Origin: Streptomyces griseoloalbus | Lineage (GTDB): Bacteria > Actinomycetota > Actinomycetes > Streptomycetales > Streptomycetaceae | Length of the DNA: 64,000 nt | Assembly (NCBI GenBank): GCA_014650015.1 | Contig: BMUD01000005.1 | Span: 309,771-373,770 of the forward strand | Direction of reading: 5' to 3' | Shown: positions 55,394-62,787 of the stretch, piece after piece | How the letters are laid out: every line of letters begins with the position of its first letter | Numbering within the stretch: the first letter of the stretch is position 1 | Translations under genes and position numbers: made by a program | Notes under the pieces: generated by a model | Told to the model about the DNA's origin: nothing | What the model saw: only the letters and a program-made list of their open reading frames with translations | Databases searched by the model: none

Positions 55394-55777
55394 ATGGGGC
55401 TTTTGGAAGAGCAGCCGCGGCGGCTGGGTGGTGGGCAGTCTCGCTGTCCGTACTGCGGGCTGCCGCAGGATCGGGTGGCGACGCTCGAGCAGGACTGGGT
55501 GCTGCTGGAGCCGGACATGAACCCGCTGGCCCATACGGTGCCGGCGGAGCATCGATGGATCGAGCTGTCCGATGGGCGGGTGACGGTCTACGGGGTGTGT
55601 CCGCCGGATCAGTTCCAGCGGTGCCGTATCGAGCATCGTCTCGCCTGCCCGGCACAGCCTCTGCCGGATCTGTGGCCCTGGTTGACGAGCCTGCGAGGGG
55701 AGAACGCACGGCAAGTGGAGCGGCGGGACGACCCGGAGCCGCCTCCACCTCCTGAGGAGTGGCCGGACGCCGGCTGA
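55394..55777 (+). CDS. DUF6083 domain protein
   Basis: The protein has 127 aa. CPYCGLPQDRVATLEQDWVL, LEPDMNPLAHTVPAEHRWIE and VYGVCPPDQFQRCRIEHRLA-CP match the DUF6083 layout common in Streptomyces. A CPYCG knuckle and a later C...CRxxHxxxCP probably bind zinc. The tail is Pro/Glu-rich. ATG 55394 is the likely start. Such genes are usually in accessory regions; function unknown. Confidence 0.7.
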   Translation: MGLLEEQPRRLGGGQSRCPYCGLPQDRVATLEQDWVLLEPDMNPLAHTVPAEHRWIELSDGRVTVYGVCPPDQFQRCRIEHRLACPAQPLPDLWPWLTSLRGENARQVERRDDPEPPPPPEEWPDAG

Positions 55778-55856
55778 CGGGCACTACGGAAACCCCGGGG
55801 CTGACCAGGGAGTTCTGGGCCGGGCCTATGGCGAAAGCGAGACGGCCGTCGTCGAT

Positions 55857-56009
55857 ATGACCTGCGCGTCATGCAGGGTCAGTGGCGGAAGCGGACGGTA
55901 TCCCTGCCGGTCCTGCGCCACCGAACTCAGGGCGTATGCCCTCGCAAGTTCAAGACGGGTCTGGTCACCACAGATCATGGGTTCTTCATCAGGAGATGAA
56001 GCAGCGTGA
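55857..56009 (+). CDS. Small putative zinc-ribbon protein (50 aa)
   Basis: The frame reads MTCASCRVSGGSGRYPCRSC, followed by ATELRAYALASS and a polar tail. Two CxxC pairs eleven residues apart form a plausible zinc ribbon. The ATG has no clear ribosome binding site, and the 3' end overlaps an antisense small ORF by 35 bases, so only one of the two may be real. Confidence 0.35.
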   Translation: MTCASCRVSGGSGRYPCRSCATELRAYALASSRRVWSPQIMGSSSGDEAA

Positions 56010-56127
56010 CCGCGCCGATTCCGACCAAGAGCGCGGTACCGAACGATGGGTGCTCAAAGGCCGCATACGTCGCGCCGCAACCGACGAGCGCGAGCAGCGC
56101 CGTTCGGTAATCGATCTGACCGTTCAT
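55975..56127 (-). CDS. Small membrane protein (50 aa)
   Basis: The protein begins MNGQIDYRTALLALVGCGAT and ends ALLVGIGAVTLLHLLMKNP. It has one or two hydrophobic helices and is short enough to be missed by gene finders. GAAGGGA lies a good distance before the ATG at 56127, which favours translation. Function unknown. Confidence 0.5.
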   Translation of the reverse strand: MNGQIDYRTALLALVGCGATYAAFEHPSFGTALLVGIGAVTLLHLLMKNP

Positions 56128-56638
56128 GGGAAATCCCTTCGTATGCGCCGCGACCGGCTTGGGTGTCTCTCTCTTGCCCAGTGACCTGCATCCGAGGGAA
56201 ACAACGACTGGAATCTAGACAGAAATCCCCATGTGTGTCGCAATTTTTGCGATCAAGGCGTATAATTCGGCACTTCTCGACATGTCGACCTTGCGTAACA
56301 GTCGGGAGCAGGGCTTTCGGCGGCAATCCGACGAGCCGTGAGGGAGTGGATCATTCTTCGCGGTCGAAGCTTGAGCGGCCTGGATCACGCTCGATGGGTT
56401 GTGCGGATGTCAGCTCAGCCGACCTCGTAGGAGTCCTCGGCCTACCGCTGGAACACTTCCGGTGAGCGATCCATCAGCAGGCAGTGACGAGAGGCATCCC
56501 GCCCTCGTCCGGGGCTCGGTGGTGCGGACCAGGGCAGTAGTAGGACATGGGCGCCGGATTGGCTGACACGACACAGCAGCCCGCGGGGACGTCACGCACC
56601 CGCACCCACCAAATGTGGAAAATTCTTCCCAAACCCTA

Positions 56639-56666
56639 TTGACTCGGCACGTAGCCTGCTTAATCT
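56639..56666 (+). promoter_or_regulatory. Housekeeping-type promoter sequence
   Basis: TTGACT, 16 bases, then TAATCT gives close matches to -35 and -10 consensus in an AT-richer patch. No clear gene follows it, only a 27-codon frame, so it may be an orphan promoter of a deleted gene or of an RNA. Confidence 0.35.
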
Positions 56667-56951
56667 GGTTGATAAGCCACAACACCGAAAGAGTCACAAA
56701 GTCGATGAGGACGTCTAGTCGGCGGAGCGACTTGGACAGGATGCGGTCTAAGCCCCCGGCAAGCCGGCGCGATACCGGAGTGAAGTGACGACTGAAGCTC
56801 CAGGACACGTGCAGCACTACCGGGGACTGTTCTTTGCCCGCACGCGCGCCCTTTTCAGGGTGTGCCGAGTGTCCGACCCGTGGAGCGAGCAGTCCAGGGG
56901 CCTTCCTTTAGATCCCGTCCGCGCCTCTCCCGAGGATCCCGGCAAACGGCT

Positions 56952-56994
56952 GCACATACGCGGAGAGACCCGGGCCTCAGCGTCTCCGCTGGTG
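56952..56994 (-). repeat. Direct repeat, copy 1 (truncated tRNA-flank hairpin)
   Basis: The 43-bp sequence starting GCACATACGCG and ending CGCTGGTG is nearly identical to 57935-57975, which is half of the terminator after the tRNA-Arg fragment. Copy 1 lacks the other half of the hairpin, so it is a displaced duplicate. Confidence 0.7.
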
Positions 56995-57235
56995 CTGTCC
57001 AAGCCCGGCCGGCCGGTACGGGAAGTGCGGGTCGAGCCCTTTCTGATCGCCCGGCATCCGATCACGGTGGGCGCAGGTGCGGCACTGGCTGCCCGAGAAC
57101 GAGGACAGCTCGCCACTTCGGCATCGATCGAGGCTCCGCTGACGCCTGACCCGACGTAGCCGCACAGAAGACGGCGCCGGACGTATCCCGCTGGCGTAGA
57201 AGGTGTTTCTTGCGCACGGCTCCGGTGAGACTCAT

Positions 57236-57385
57236 GACGACCGGGGCCTCAAGAACCGGCCGGCGGAGGAGGTCCGGCTCGTGCCCATCCCGCCCCAGCT
57301 CGTCACCATCCCCCGGCAGCACGTCGACACCTTCGGCACCGCCGAGGACGGGCGTGCGTTCACCAACGAGCGCGGGGGAGTGGTG
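57236..57385 (+). pseudogene. Tyrosine recombinase (integrase) fragment
   Basis: About 50 codons encode DDRGLKNRPAEEVRLVPIPP, QLVTIPRQHVDTFGTAEDGR and AFTNERGGVV. This is the core-binding/catalytic junction of Streptomyces phage and plasmid integrases (K.RPA.E.R.VPIPP.LV..L..H). Start, catalytic Arg-His-Arg-Tyr region and stop are absent. It is a relic of an earlier integration near the tRNA. Confidence 0.6.
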
Positions 57386-57471
57386 CATCGACGGACGGCA
57401 GGAGATTGCCAACCGCAAGATCGAGGAGCTGTTGCGCGAGTACGAGTGATTCCGTACGGCGCTAGGCTTCG

Positions 57472-57495
57472 AGCCCCCGGACTCGTCCGGGGGCT
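57472..57495 (+). terminator. Strong intrinsic terminator
   Basis: AGCCCCCGGAC (57472-57482) pairs perfectly with GTCCGGGGGCT (57485-57495) around a 2-nt loop (effectively a 10-bp stem with a 4-nt loop). TTCGCC follows. It lies 23 nt after a frame ending IANRKIEELLREYE, which may be the C-terminal tail of a lost gene. Confidence 0.75.
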
Positions 57496-57556
57496 TTCGC
57501 CGTTCAAGGGCTGACAGGAACCGGCGCAGTGCACCTCGTGATCTCCGGGAGATGCC

Positions 57557-57838
57557 ATGGGCTTGCTTACGGTCCTCGACCAGGCGGTGGCCGCTCTCAA
57601 GGCTCCTCTGGGCGAGGACGATCGGGCGCAGGGCTGGACCGACAATCTCCGAAGAGAGGTGCAGGAAGAGATCTCGATCAATCGCTCGGTGCTCCGTCGC
57701 CACGGGACGGGCATGGTGCGCCACCTGCGCCCTCGCTTCGACGAGTGGATGGAACACGAGGGCGTGCAGCCCGGGCGCCTCCGGGGCCTGGTGGGCGACG
57801 TGCAACGGTCGCTCGTGGAGGCTCGGGTCACGGCGTGA
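57557..57838 (+). CDS. Hypothetical protein (93 aa)
   Basis: This is a soluble, helix-rich, charged protein (LLTVLDQAVAALKAPLGED, WTDNLRREVQEEISINRSVL, PGRLRGLVGDVQRSLVEAR). ATG 57557 has CCGGGAG six bases upstream, and third codon positions are GC-rich, so it is probably real. I recognise no family. It lies between the integrase relic and the tRNA-Arg fragment. Confidence 0.55.
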   Translation: MGLLTVLDQAVAALKAPLGEDDRAQGWTDNLRREVQEEISINRSVLRRHGTGMVRHLRPRFDEWMEHEGVQPGRLRGLVGDVQRSLVEARVTA

Positions 57839-57934
57839 GAAACGCTCGCCGACCTGGGCGTCCCTCGCCTGCCGCCCGTCCACACGAATAGTCCCCGGAC
57901 CCCGACATGCGGTCGCTTTCGACGGCACACGCCC

Positions 57935-57975
57935 GCACATACGCGAAGACCCCGGCCTCAGCGTTTCCGCTGGTG
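57935..57975 (-). repeat. Direct repeat, copy 2
   Basis: This is the partner of 56952-56994. The match ends abruptly at CGCTGGTG in the middle of the terminator hairpin. Confidence 0.7.
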
Positions 57976-57985
57976 ACGGGGTCTT
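57946..57985 (-). terminator. Terminator downstream of the tRNA-Arg fragment
   Basis: AAGACCCCG (57946-57954) pairs with CGGGGTCTT (57977-57985), with an inner CAGCG/CGCTG stem. It lies directly past the 3' end of the tRNA fragment on the minus strand, as expected for the native tRNA terminator. Confidence 0.8.
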
Positions 57986-58003
57986 TGGGCACCTCATACA
58001 GGG

Positions 58004-58047
58004 TGCCCCCGGCAGGATTCGAACCTGCGCACACGGCTCCGGAGGCC
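58004..58047 (-). pseudogene. 3' fragment of tRNA-Arg(CCG), integration (att) site
   Basis: On the minus strand the sequence reads GGCCTCCGGAGCC (anticodon arm with CCG), a variable loop, CAGGTTCGAATCCTG (T arm) and CCGGGGGCA (acceptor 3' strand plus discriminator). The D arm and 5' acceptor are missing, replaced by unrelated DNA after 58047. Such 3' tRNA fragments are left behind when an element integrates into a tRNA gene and supplies its own copy of the 3' end. The intact gene should be at the other end of the element. Confidence 0.8.
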
Positions 58048-58376
58048 CTTTGAAAGCTGGGCAACACAGCAGGTCAGAGGTCTGCATGCGGTTGGTCGGG
58101 CGGCGAGCGTCCATGGATAGTCCACGTCTCGCTGAGCACCGCCTCATGAGCTTGATCACCGGCCCACAGGAACCTCGGGCGCTCCGGAGTGTGAAGCGGC
58201 CACGGGGCACGTGGGGCGCCTACCATCATCTGGCTTCGGCGAATCTTCCACCGGCAGGAGCGACGAGGGGTTCGTGCACGGGACTCCGGGCGAACGACTT
58301 GCCGGTGAGCCGCAGCGGATAGCTCGAACGGGCCTCACAGCGGGCCTGCTGCTTTCAGCAGCCGTACGGTTTTCGT

Positions 58377-58838
58377 GTGTCGAGTAAACCGAGGCCACGG
58401 TGGCTCCAGTTTCTGATCAGGTACTGGGTCGGGAGGCTGACATTGCCTTTCCCTGTGCTGATGCTGATCGATTTTCTGCCGATCCTCCTTTTCCTCGCTG
58501 TGATTCTCCTTATCGGCGGCTGGCTCCTCGGCTGGCGGGTCACGTATGACGTGCTGACGCTCGACACCTCTCCCTATGATCAGGATGTGGCCAACAGAGG
58601 GGCCGGGTGGCTGCTGTTTCTCACGGGCTGGCTAGCCGTTCCTTCCATCATTGGTGCACTGGCCGGTGAGGCGGTCGGACATGCCATGGAGCGCCGCACG
58701 ACGGGAGGCACGTTGAAGAAGGCCGCCGAGAAACTCAGGGCGGAACTCGGTGTAACTCAGCAACCACCCCAGCAGCCGCCTACGCAAACGCCACAGCATC
58801 CAGCTGGCCCTGGCAGCACGCCTGAGGCGGGACCGTGA
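58377..58838 (+). CDS. DUF6313 family membrane protein
   Basis: The protein has 153 aa. Two or three membrane helices (LIDFLPILLFLAVILLIGGW, GAGWLLFLTGWLAVPSIIGA) flank a loop VTYDVLTLDTSPYDQDVANR. A cytoplasmic tail ends in Pro/Gln repeats. I recognise it as DUF6313, frequent in Streptomyces accessory DNA. It starts at GTG 58377 without a clear ribosome site; a short GCTGCT-TTC-AGCAGC hairpin precedes it. It overlaps the next gene by four bases. Confidence 0.7.
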   Translation: MSSKPRPRWLQFLIRYWVGRLTLPFPVLMLIDFLPILLFLAVILLIGGWLLGWRVTYDVLTLDTSPYDQDVANRGAGWLLFLTGWLAVPSIIGALAGEAVGHAMERRTTGGTLKKAAEKLRAELGVTQQPPQQPPTQTPQHPAGPGSTPEAGP

Positions 58839-59161
58839 CTGAGCACACTCGGCACATCCGGAGCCTTCGCGAGCTTGAGAATTCCGGGATGGCGCATTGG
58901 GCAAAGCTCGCAGAAGATCTTTTGAACGAGCACCACAACAGCCGCACCTGGGCACAAGATCATTGGATCAGATGGGTTGAGAAGTGTCAGGGTCTCCAGA
59001 AGATTCTCGATCTCCCAAGGCGTGATCAGTTGGACAAAGCTGAAGAGTGTGCGTTTGTAGGGTTCACCGCTACGCTCGATCTGAGAGGTGAGTGCCTAGT
59101 GTGCGCCGGAGTGCCCGAGGAAGTGATCGCTCTTATGGAGAGGTGGCTCGAGGATGTCTAG
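58835..59161 (+). CDS. Hypothetical protein, middle gene of a three-gene operon
   Basis: The 108-aa protein is helix-rich (LRELENSGMAHWAKLAEDLL, WAQDHWIRWVEKCQGLQKIL) and has two Cys near the end (GECLVCAG). GTG 58835 overlaps the DUF6313 stop (GTGA), and its own stop overlaps the next start, so translation is coupled. No family recognised. Confidence 0.65.
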   Translation: MTEHTRHIRSLRELENSGMAHWAKLAEDLLNEHHNSRTWAQDHWIRWVEKCQGLQKILDLPRRDQLDKAEECAFVGFTATLDLRGECLVCAGVPEEVIALMERWLEDV

Positions 59162-59555
59162 CACGATCGAGGCCAAGGCGCTCGTCAGAGGCGCACCGAT
59201 CTCCTCGAAAGATCTTGACAAGTGGGAGGCCAGGTGGGCGCCAGTTCTACGTGCTGTCTTCCAGGAGGGCATCGACGAGCGCCGTTCGCACGAGCTGGCT
59301 GAACGTCTTGGCGAGGCTAGGAAGCATGCGTCCGGAGTCCGACGAGCGGCAGCAGCCCGCAGACGGCGGCAGCTCGCAAGGGACGTTTCGGTGCGAGGGC
59401 TGGGCCGGAAGCATCATGAGCTTCAGTACTCGCCGGACCGGGTGGCCAAGATGAGCGTGAAGGAACTACGTGACTTTGCCCGGCGGAGGGGCATCGGTGG
59501 TGTGAGCCAGATGGGCCGGGACGAGTTGATCTTGATCATCCGTAAGCGTCTGTAG
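59154..59555 (+). CDS. Protein with C-terminal Rho-N/SAP-like domain
   Basis: The protein has 133 aa. The middle is strongly basic (RRAAAARRRRQLARDVSVRG). The C-terminal ~35 residues (KMSVKELRDFARRRGIGGVS, GRDELILIIRKRL) match the Rho N-terminal/SAP-like helix-extended-loop-helix that binds nucleic acids. ATG 59154 overlaps the preceding stop by eight bases. Likely DNA- or RNA-binding; role unknown. Confidence 0.65.
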   Translation: MSSTIEAKALVRGAPISSKDLDKWEARWAPVLRAVFQEGIDERRSHELAERLGEARKHASGVRRAAAARRRRQLARDVSVRGLGRKHHELQYSPDRVAKMSVKELRDFARRRGIGGVSQMGRDELILIIRKRL

Positions 59556-60039
59556 GCTCGATGAACGTCTCGGGGTGAGCGACAGACCCAGTTGCACGGG
59601 ACGGGTGCTTCGCGGGATGCGATATGGCACTGACCGGCCCCGGATGCTCGCCTACCGCATTGGGCTCAGAACAGGTCGGCGGGAGGTGATTGTCCACGCC
59701 GTTCTCTTGGGGAGCTGGATTTTTTGTTTAGTCAGGCGCACGTGTGTCTCGCTTCGGGGTACCAGCCTTATCCATGCAGCCGGGACCGTCAATCAGAGCA
59801 AGCCGGGCGGCCGGCCAGTGACGACTGCGAGAAGACCTCAGCTGGGAATGCTTGGGTTGTCCACGGGTGGTTGCTGAGCTGACCTGCGGTGGAGCGGCCT
59901 TGGGGCCTGGCTGGCTGGCGCCATGGTCTCCGCCACTCCCCGTGCTTCCCGCTCGTTCTGGCTCGGTTGCAGCACGGTCCCAGCACCTGTCTGGTGCCTC
60001 TCGCCGGTCTCTGCTGACGCCAGGCCCTGGTTGGCCGTG
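59556..60039. other. Intergenic stretch without a recognisable gene
   Basis: No frame looks like protein on either strand, and I see no RNA gene. The AT-rich patch at ~59718-59733 (GGATTTTTTGTTTAG) may be the end of a decayed promoter or gene. Confidence 0.4.
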
Positions 60040-60492
60040 TCAGCCGATGGCGTCGATCATGCTCGTGAGGCGGTCCCACTGCGTAGCGGACAGCCGATGC
60101 GGGTTGCGCCCACCGGGCATGGTGACGATGGTTGCGGTGGCGAACGTCGGCTCGGCCCGTACGGTGCGGGCGGGAAGGGCAGTGGATAGCCAGCGTTCGA
60201 CGGTCAGCGGGACGAAGTGGGCGGGCGCGGGCGGCTTGGCCCAGAACGCGGGGTTCGGGTTTCCCTCCCAGCAGGCGGGGCCGGTGAGACTGCCGCGGGC
60301 CACTACCCCGCCGCGTGGCCCGGAGAGCCAGAGTACGAACGGATCGTTGGCCGCCAGCTCGCCCCACAACTGCGAGACCCGCCACGAGTCCAACTCGCGC
60401 CCGGAGCGGCGGAACGCCTCCAGGTCGAAGGTCTTCGGATTACAGGTAAGCAGCCACCCAGCGGTGGTCTCGTCTCCTGATTGCCCGCGCAT
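60040..60492 (-). CDS. EVE-like domain protein
   Basis: This 150-aa protein starts with WLLTCNPKTFDLEAFRRSGR, and continues WRVSQLWGELAANDPFVLWL and GPRGGVVARGSLTGPACWEG. The pattern (W-x-x-x-x-N-P..W....GD.V..w.sG...G.va.g.v.G) is that of the EVE/PUA-like fold, which binds modified bases and is common in modification-dependent restriction systems. The C-terminal part is less typical. No nuclease domain is fused. It is antisense to, and ~165 bp from, the DUF4365 operon. Confidence 0.7.
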   Translation of the reverse strand: MRGQSGDETTAGWLLTCNPKTFDLEAFRRSGRELDSWRVSQLWGELAANDPFVLWLSGPRGGVVARGSLTGPACWEGNPNPAFWAKPPAPAHFVPLTVERWLSTALPARTVRAEPTFATATIVTMPGGRNPHRLSATQWDRLTSMIDAIG

Positions 60493-60656
60493 GCTCTGAT
60501 GCCCCCTCCGCTCGGCGCCGGATCGGCGCGCGGCCTAGCCTAGGGGTGTGGACGTCGTGTGCTGCGAGGGTGCACGTGGGTGGTCGTGCGGGAGCTCTAC
60601 CGCGAGGCATGCCTCCGACATAGCATGTGATCTACGACACCGCATTGGGGGGATGC

Positions 60657-61205
60657 ATGCTCGACGTCGACGACGCGCTGTCTGCCGCACCCTTGAGGGG
60701 AGACCTCCCGAAGAAGCAGCGCATGGAGATGCTGCAAGACAGTTACCTGAGGGCGGTGGCTGCTGCGGCAGGATGCACCATGGCGAAGCCTGAGCCCGAC
60801 GACGGCATTGACTGGGTGGTAAGTCATGCCTCCGAGCTGCATGAGGCTGACTGTCAGATAGATCTCAAGATCCAGCTCAAGAGCACCTGGACGTCTGGCC
60901 CTGATCCGGCTAACGGGTTCGTATCCGTAAACTTATCCAACAATCGCCTTAAGCTCCTCGCTCGCAAAAGGGTGACCGTCCACCGCATCTTGGTTGCGAT
61001 GATTATCCCTGAGGATATTGCAGCGTGGGTGGAGGCCACTCACGATATATTCAAGCTGCGTCACTGCGCTTACTGGCGCAGTGTTACTGGCCTCGAGCCG
61101 TCAGGCGAGGATCATACAACCGTCAGAGTTCCCACTACGCGAATATTCGACGATAGATCTCTCTGTGGGATTATGGAGCGAATAGGGAAAGGAGGGACGC
61201 CGTGA
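60657..61205 (+). CDS. DUF4365 family putative nuclease
   Basis: The protein is 182 aa. PKKQRMEMLQDSYLRAVAAA leads to the putative PD-(D/E)xK core: DDGIDWVVSHASELHEADCQ, then DLKIQLKSTW, giving the D...QxK residues typical of DUF4365. Later comes HRILVAMIIPEDIAAWVEAT. ATG 60657 has GGGGGGA close upstream; a GTG at 60627 is possible. Its stop overlaps the start of the next gene. DUF4365 proteins occur in defence islands; nuclease activity is inferred. Confidence 0.72.
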   Translation: MLDVDDALSAAPLRGDLPKKQRMEMLQDSYLRAVAAAAGCTMAKPEPDDGIDWVVSHASELHEADCQIDLKIQLKSTWTSGPDPANGFVSVNLSNNRLKLLARKRVTVHRILVAMIIPEDIAAWVEATHDIFKLRHCAYWRSVTGLEPSGEDHTTVRVPTTRIFDDRSLCGIMERIGKGGTP

Positions 61206-62413
61206 ATGCCCCGGACTTCGAGGAGATTGCTCGCCACCTCACTGACCAACAGTTAGCTCTCGCGCTAAAGAGCAATGGGTGGCAGAAGTTCGGAGGGCAA
61301 GAAGACCTGTACAGCCGCTGGCGTCCCGTCGTGCAGAATGGTGAGCGGGTGAGGGGGCTTCTCCTTCCTCAAGACACCGAGACTGACGACTACTTCGAAC
61401 TGTTAAGTCAAGCCGTTGCGCAAGCATGGAACATGGGCGACCCGAAGATTCGCTCCATCTTGGAGCGTGCCGCTGTGGTTCATTCCTTGGGTGACGAAGT
61501 CAAGTTCCATAAAGAGACGCAAAGTCGCAGAGGAACCATTCCGTGGATTGCCGGTGAAGACCTTCATGCCGGCGCGCAGAAATCTATGGTGGTCGGAGCT
61601 AAGACCCGAAAGTCAAAAGCTGCGTACTTCGGCAACGCTAACTCCTTCCTCGCCAAATCTTTCCTCGACTCCGTCCTCATGGGCCAAACGGAGGTAGGTA
61701 GCTACGTAATCACTGCTTACGTGCCTCCTGAAGAAGTTTACACAGAGCGCAAAGTGAATCCGGGCGAGACAATGCCCTTGGTGGGTCGTCATACAGGCCG
61801 CGAGATTACACTCGGAATGGTGGACGCTCTTTCTGCTGCGCGAGAGTCGGTAGACCACTTCAAGGTTTCCGGTTCCACGCACGGTTTTGTTGAGAACGTC
61901 AGACGTGGCTTCTGCTACGAGTTAACTCAGGCTGTGCGTTCCCTGATTAGAGACTCCGATGGTGCGGAAATCGAGGTAGAGCTCAACTCGGTTGAAGACC
62001 TATTTACCGATACTCCCGCTCAACGGCATAAACTTGAATTTTCTCCCTCCGACTATTCAGCCCTAGAGACTGCTGGGAATGTGTTTGCAGCCAATGCTGC
62101 GGCGGAGTATGTCACGGTGCTCGGAGCAGTGACTCAACTTGAGCGACCAAAAACAGGGGAGCCCGGGGTCGTCCGTCTCGACGTTTTTAGCGGCTCTAGG
62201 GCTCATAAAATGAGGGTTCGCCTCAAGGTGGAGGACTACGACTTGGCAGTCGATGCGCACCGGAATAATTTGGCCCTCAGGATCTCTGGGCGTCAGGAGG
62301 TGGAAGGGCGCTATTACTGGCTTTATGATCCGGAGATTCTAGAGCTTGTGCAAATCAGGCCAGAGGGCCCCGGAGAGTCGGTCGACATCGGAGATCAAGA
62401 ATCCTTGTTTTGA
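61202..62413 (+). CDS. Uncharacterised 403-aa protein coupled to the DUF4365 nuclease
   Basis: GTG 61202 overlaps the DUF4365 stop (GTGA). The N-terminal ~180 residues are mixed helical (ARHLTDQQLALALKSNGWQK, YFELLSQAVAQAWNMGDPKI). The middle has VVGAKTRKSKAAYFGNANSF. The C-terminal ~120 residues are beta-rich (AAEYVTVLGAVTQLERPKTG, LALRISGRQEVEGRYYWLYD), possibly an OB-like fold. There is no signal peptide, membrane helix or Walker motif. Codons are A/T-richer than in core genes. No family recognised; it probably acts with the nuclease as its partner, regulator or sensor. Confidence 0.8.
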   Translation: MNAPDFEEIARHLTDQQLALALKSNGWQKFGGQEDLYSRWRPVVQNGERVRGLLLPQDTETDDYFELLSQAVAQAWNMGDPKIRSILERAAVVHSLGDEVKFHKETQSRRGTIPWIAGEDLHAGAQKSMVVGAKTRKSKAAYFGNANSFLAKSFLDSVLMGQTEVGSYVITAYVPPEEVYTERKVNPGETMPLVGRHTGREITLGMVDALSAARESVDHFKVSGSTHGFVENVRRGFCYELTQAVRSLIRDSDGAEIEVELNSVEDLFTDTPAQRHKLEFSPSDYSALETAGNVFAANAAAEYVTVLGAVTQLERPKTGEPGVVRLDVFSGSRAHKMRVRLKVEDYDLAVDAHRNNLALRISGRQEVEGRYYWLYDPEILELVQIRPEGPGESVDIGDQESLF

Positions 62414-62787
62414 GTGAGTATGGCCTGTCTGACCACGGTGGCGGGGTGGCTGATGGAGAGGGCACGTGGAGGAATTTTCGTGAGCTGGCCCACTTCGTCC
62501 CGAAGCAACTGGAGTATGGGTGTGCTGCCATGGGAGGGCCTGCGCTGACGGTCCGCAGACGTCCAGGCTCGTGCGCCCTCGTGCGTCGCCGTCATCACGC
62601 AGTTAGACAATCACCCGGTGCGTGTGATCAGAGCGTCAGTTCAGTTCTCCGGGCTTAGGCATGGCTGTACCAGTGTCGCAGATCGACTCGGGTGACCTGC
62701 GGCTGTCGCCCACCACGACTGTCACTAGTAGGCGTCACCCGTCGATACTGAGCGGCCTCGGACGGCCCAGGGACGGCCCAGCTCGCG
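62414..62787. other. Intergenic stretch without a recognisable gene
   Basis: Between the convergent 403-aa and HNH genes. A frame starting at a TTG that overlaps the preceding stop begins SEYGLSDHGGG but does not look like a conserved protein. No RNA or clear terminator seen. Confidence 0.4.

Larger units (their letters stand above)
56128..57235. other. Gene-poor accessory DNA
   Basis: I see no complete gene. The stretch holds a promoter-like pair at 56639-56666, one copy of a ~43-bp repeat (56952-56994), and around 57010-57060 a frame encoding REVRVEPFLIARHPITVG. That frame faintly recalls the start of a formylglycine-generating (SUMF1-like) domain but is not continued. Confidence 0.45.

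Noticed and set aside
57010-57060. SUMF1/formylglycine-generating enzyme gene
   Set aside because: Only about 18 residues (REVRVEPFLIARHPITVG) resemble the family and the frame does not continue it.
58004-58047. Functional tRNA-Arg gene
   Set aside because: The D arm and the 5' acceptor strand are absent; only the 3' portion remains.
62410-62658. Small gene starting at a TTG overlapping the 403-aa stop
   Set aside because: There is no ribosome site beyond the overlap, composition is unlike protein after ~50 codons, and no motif is seen.
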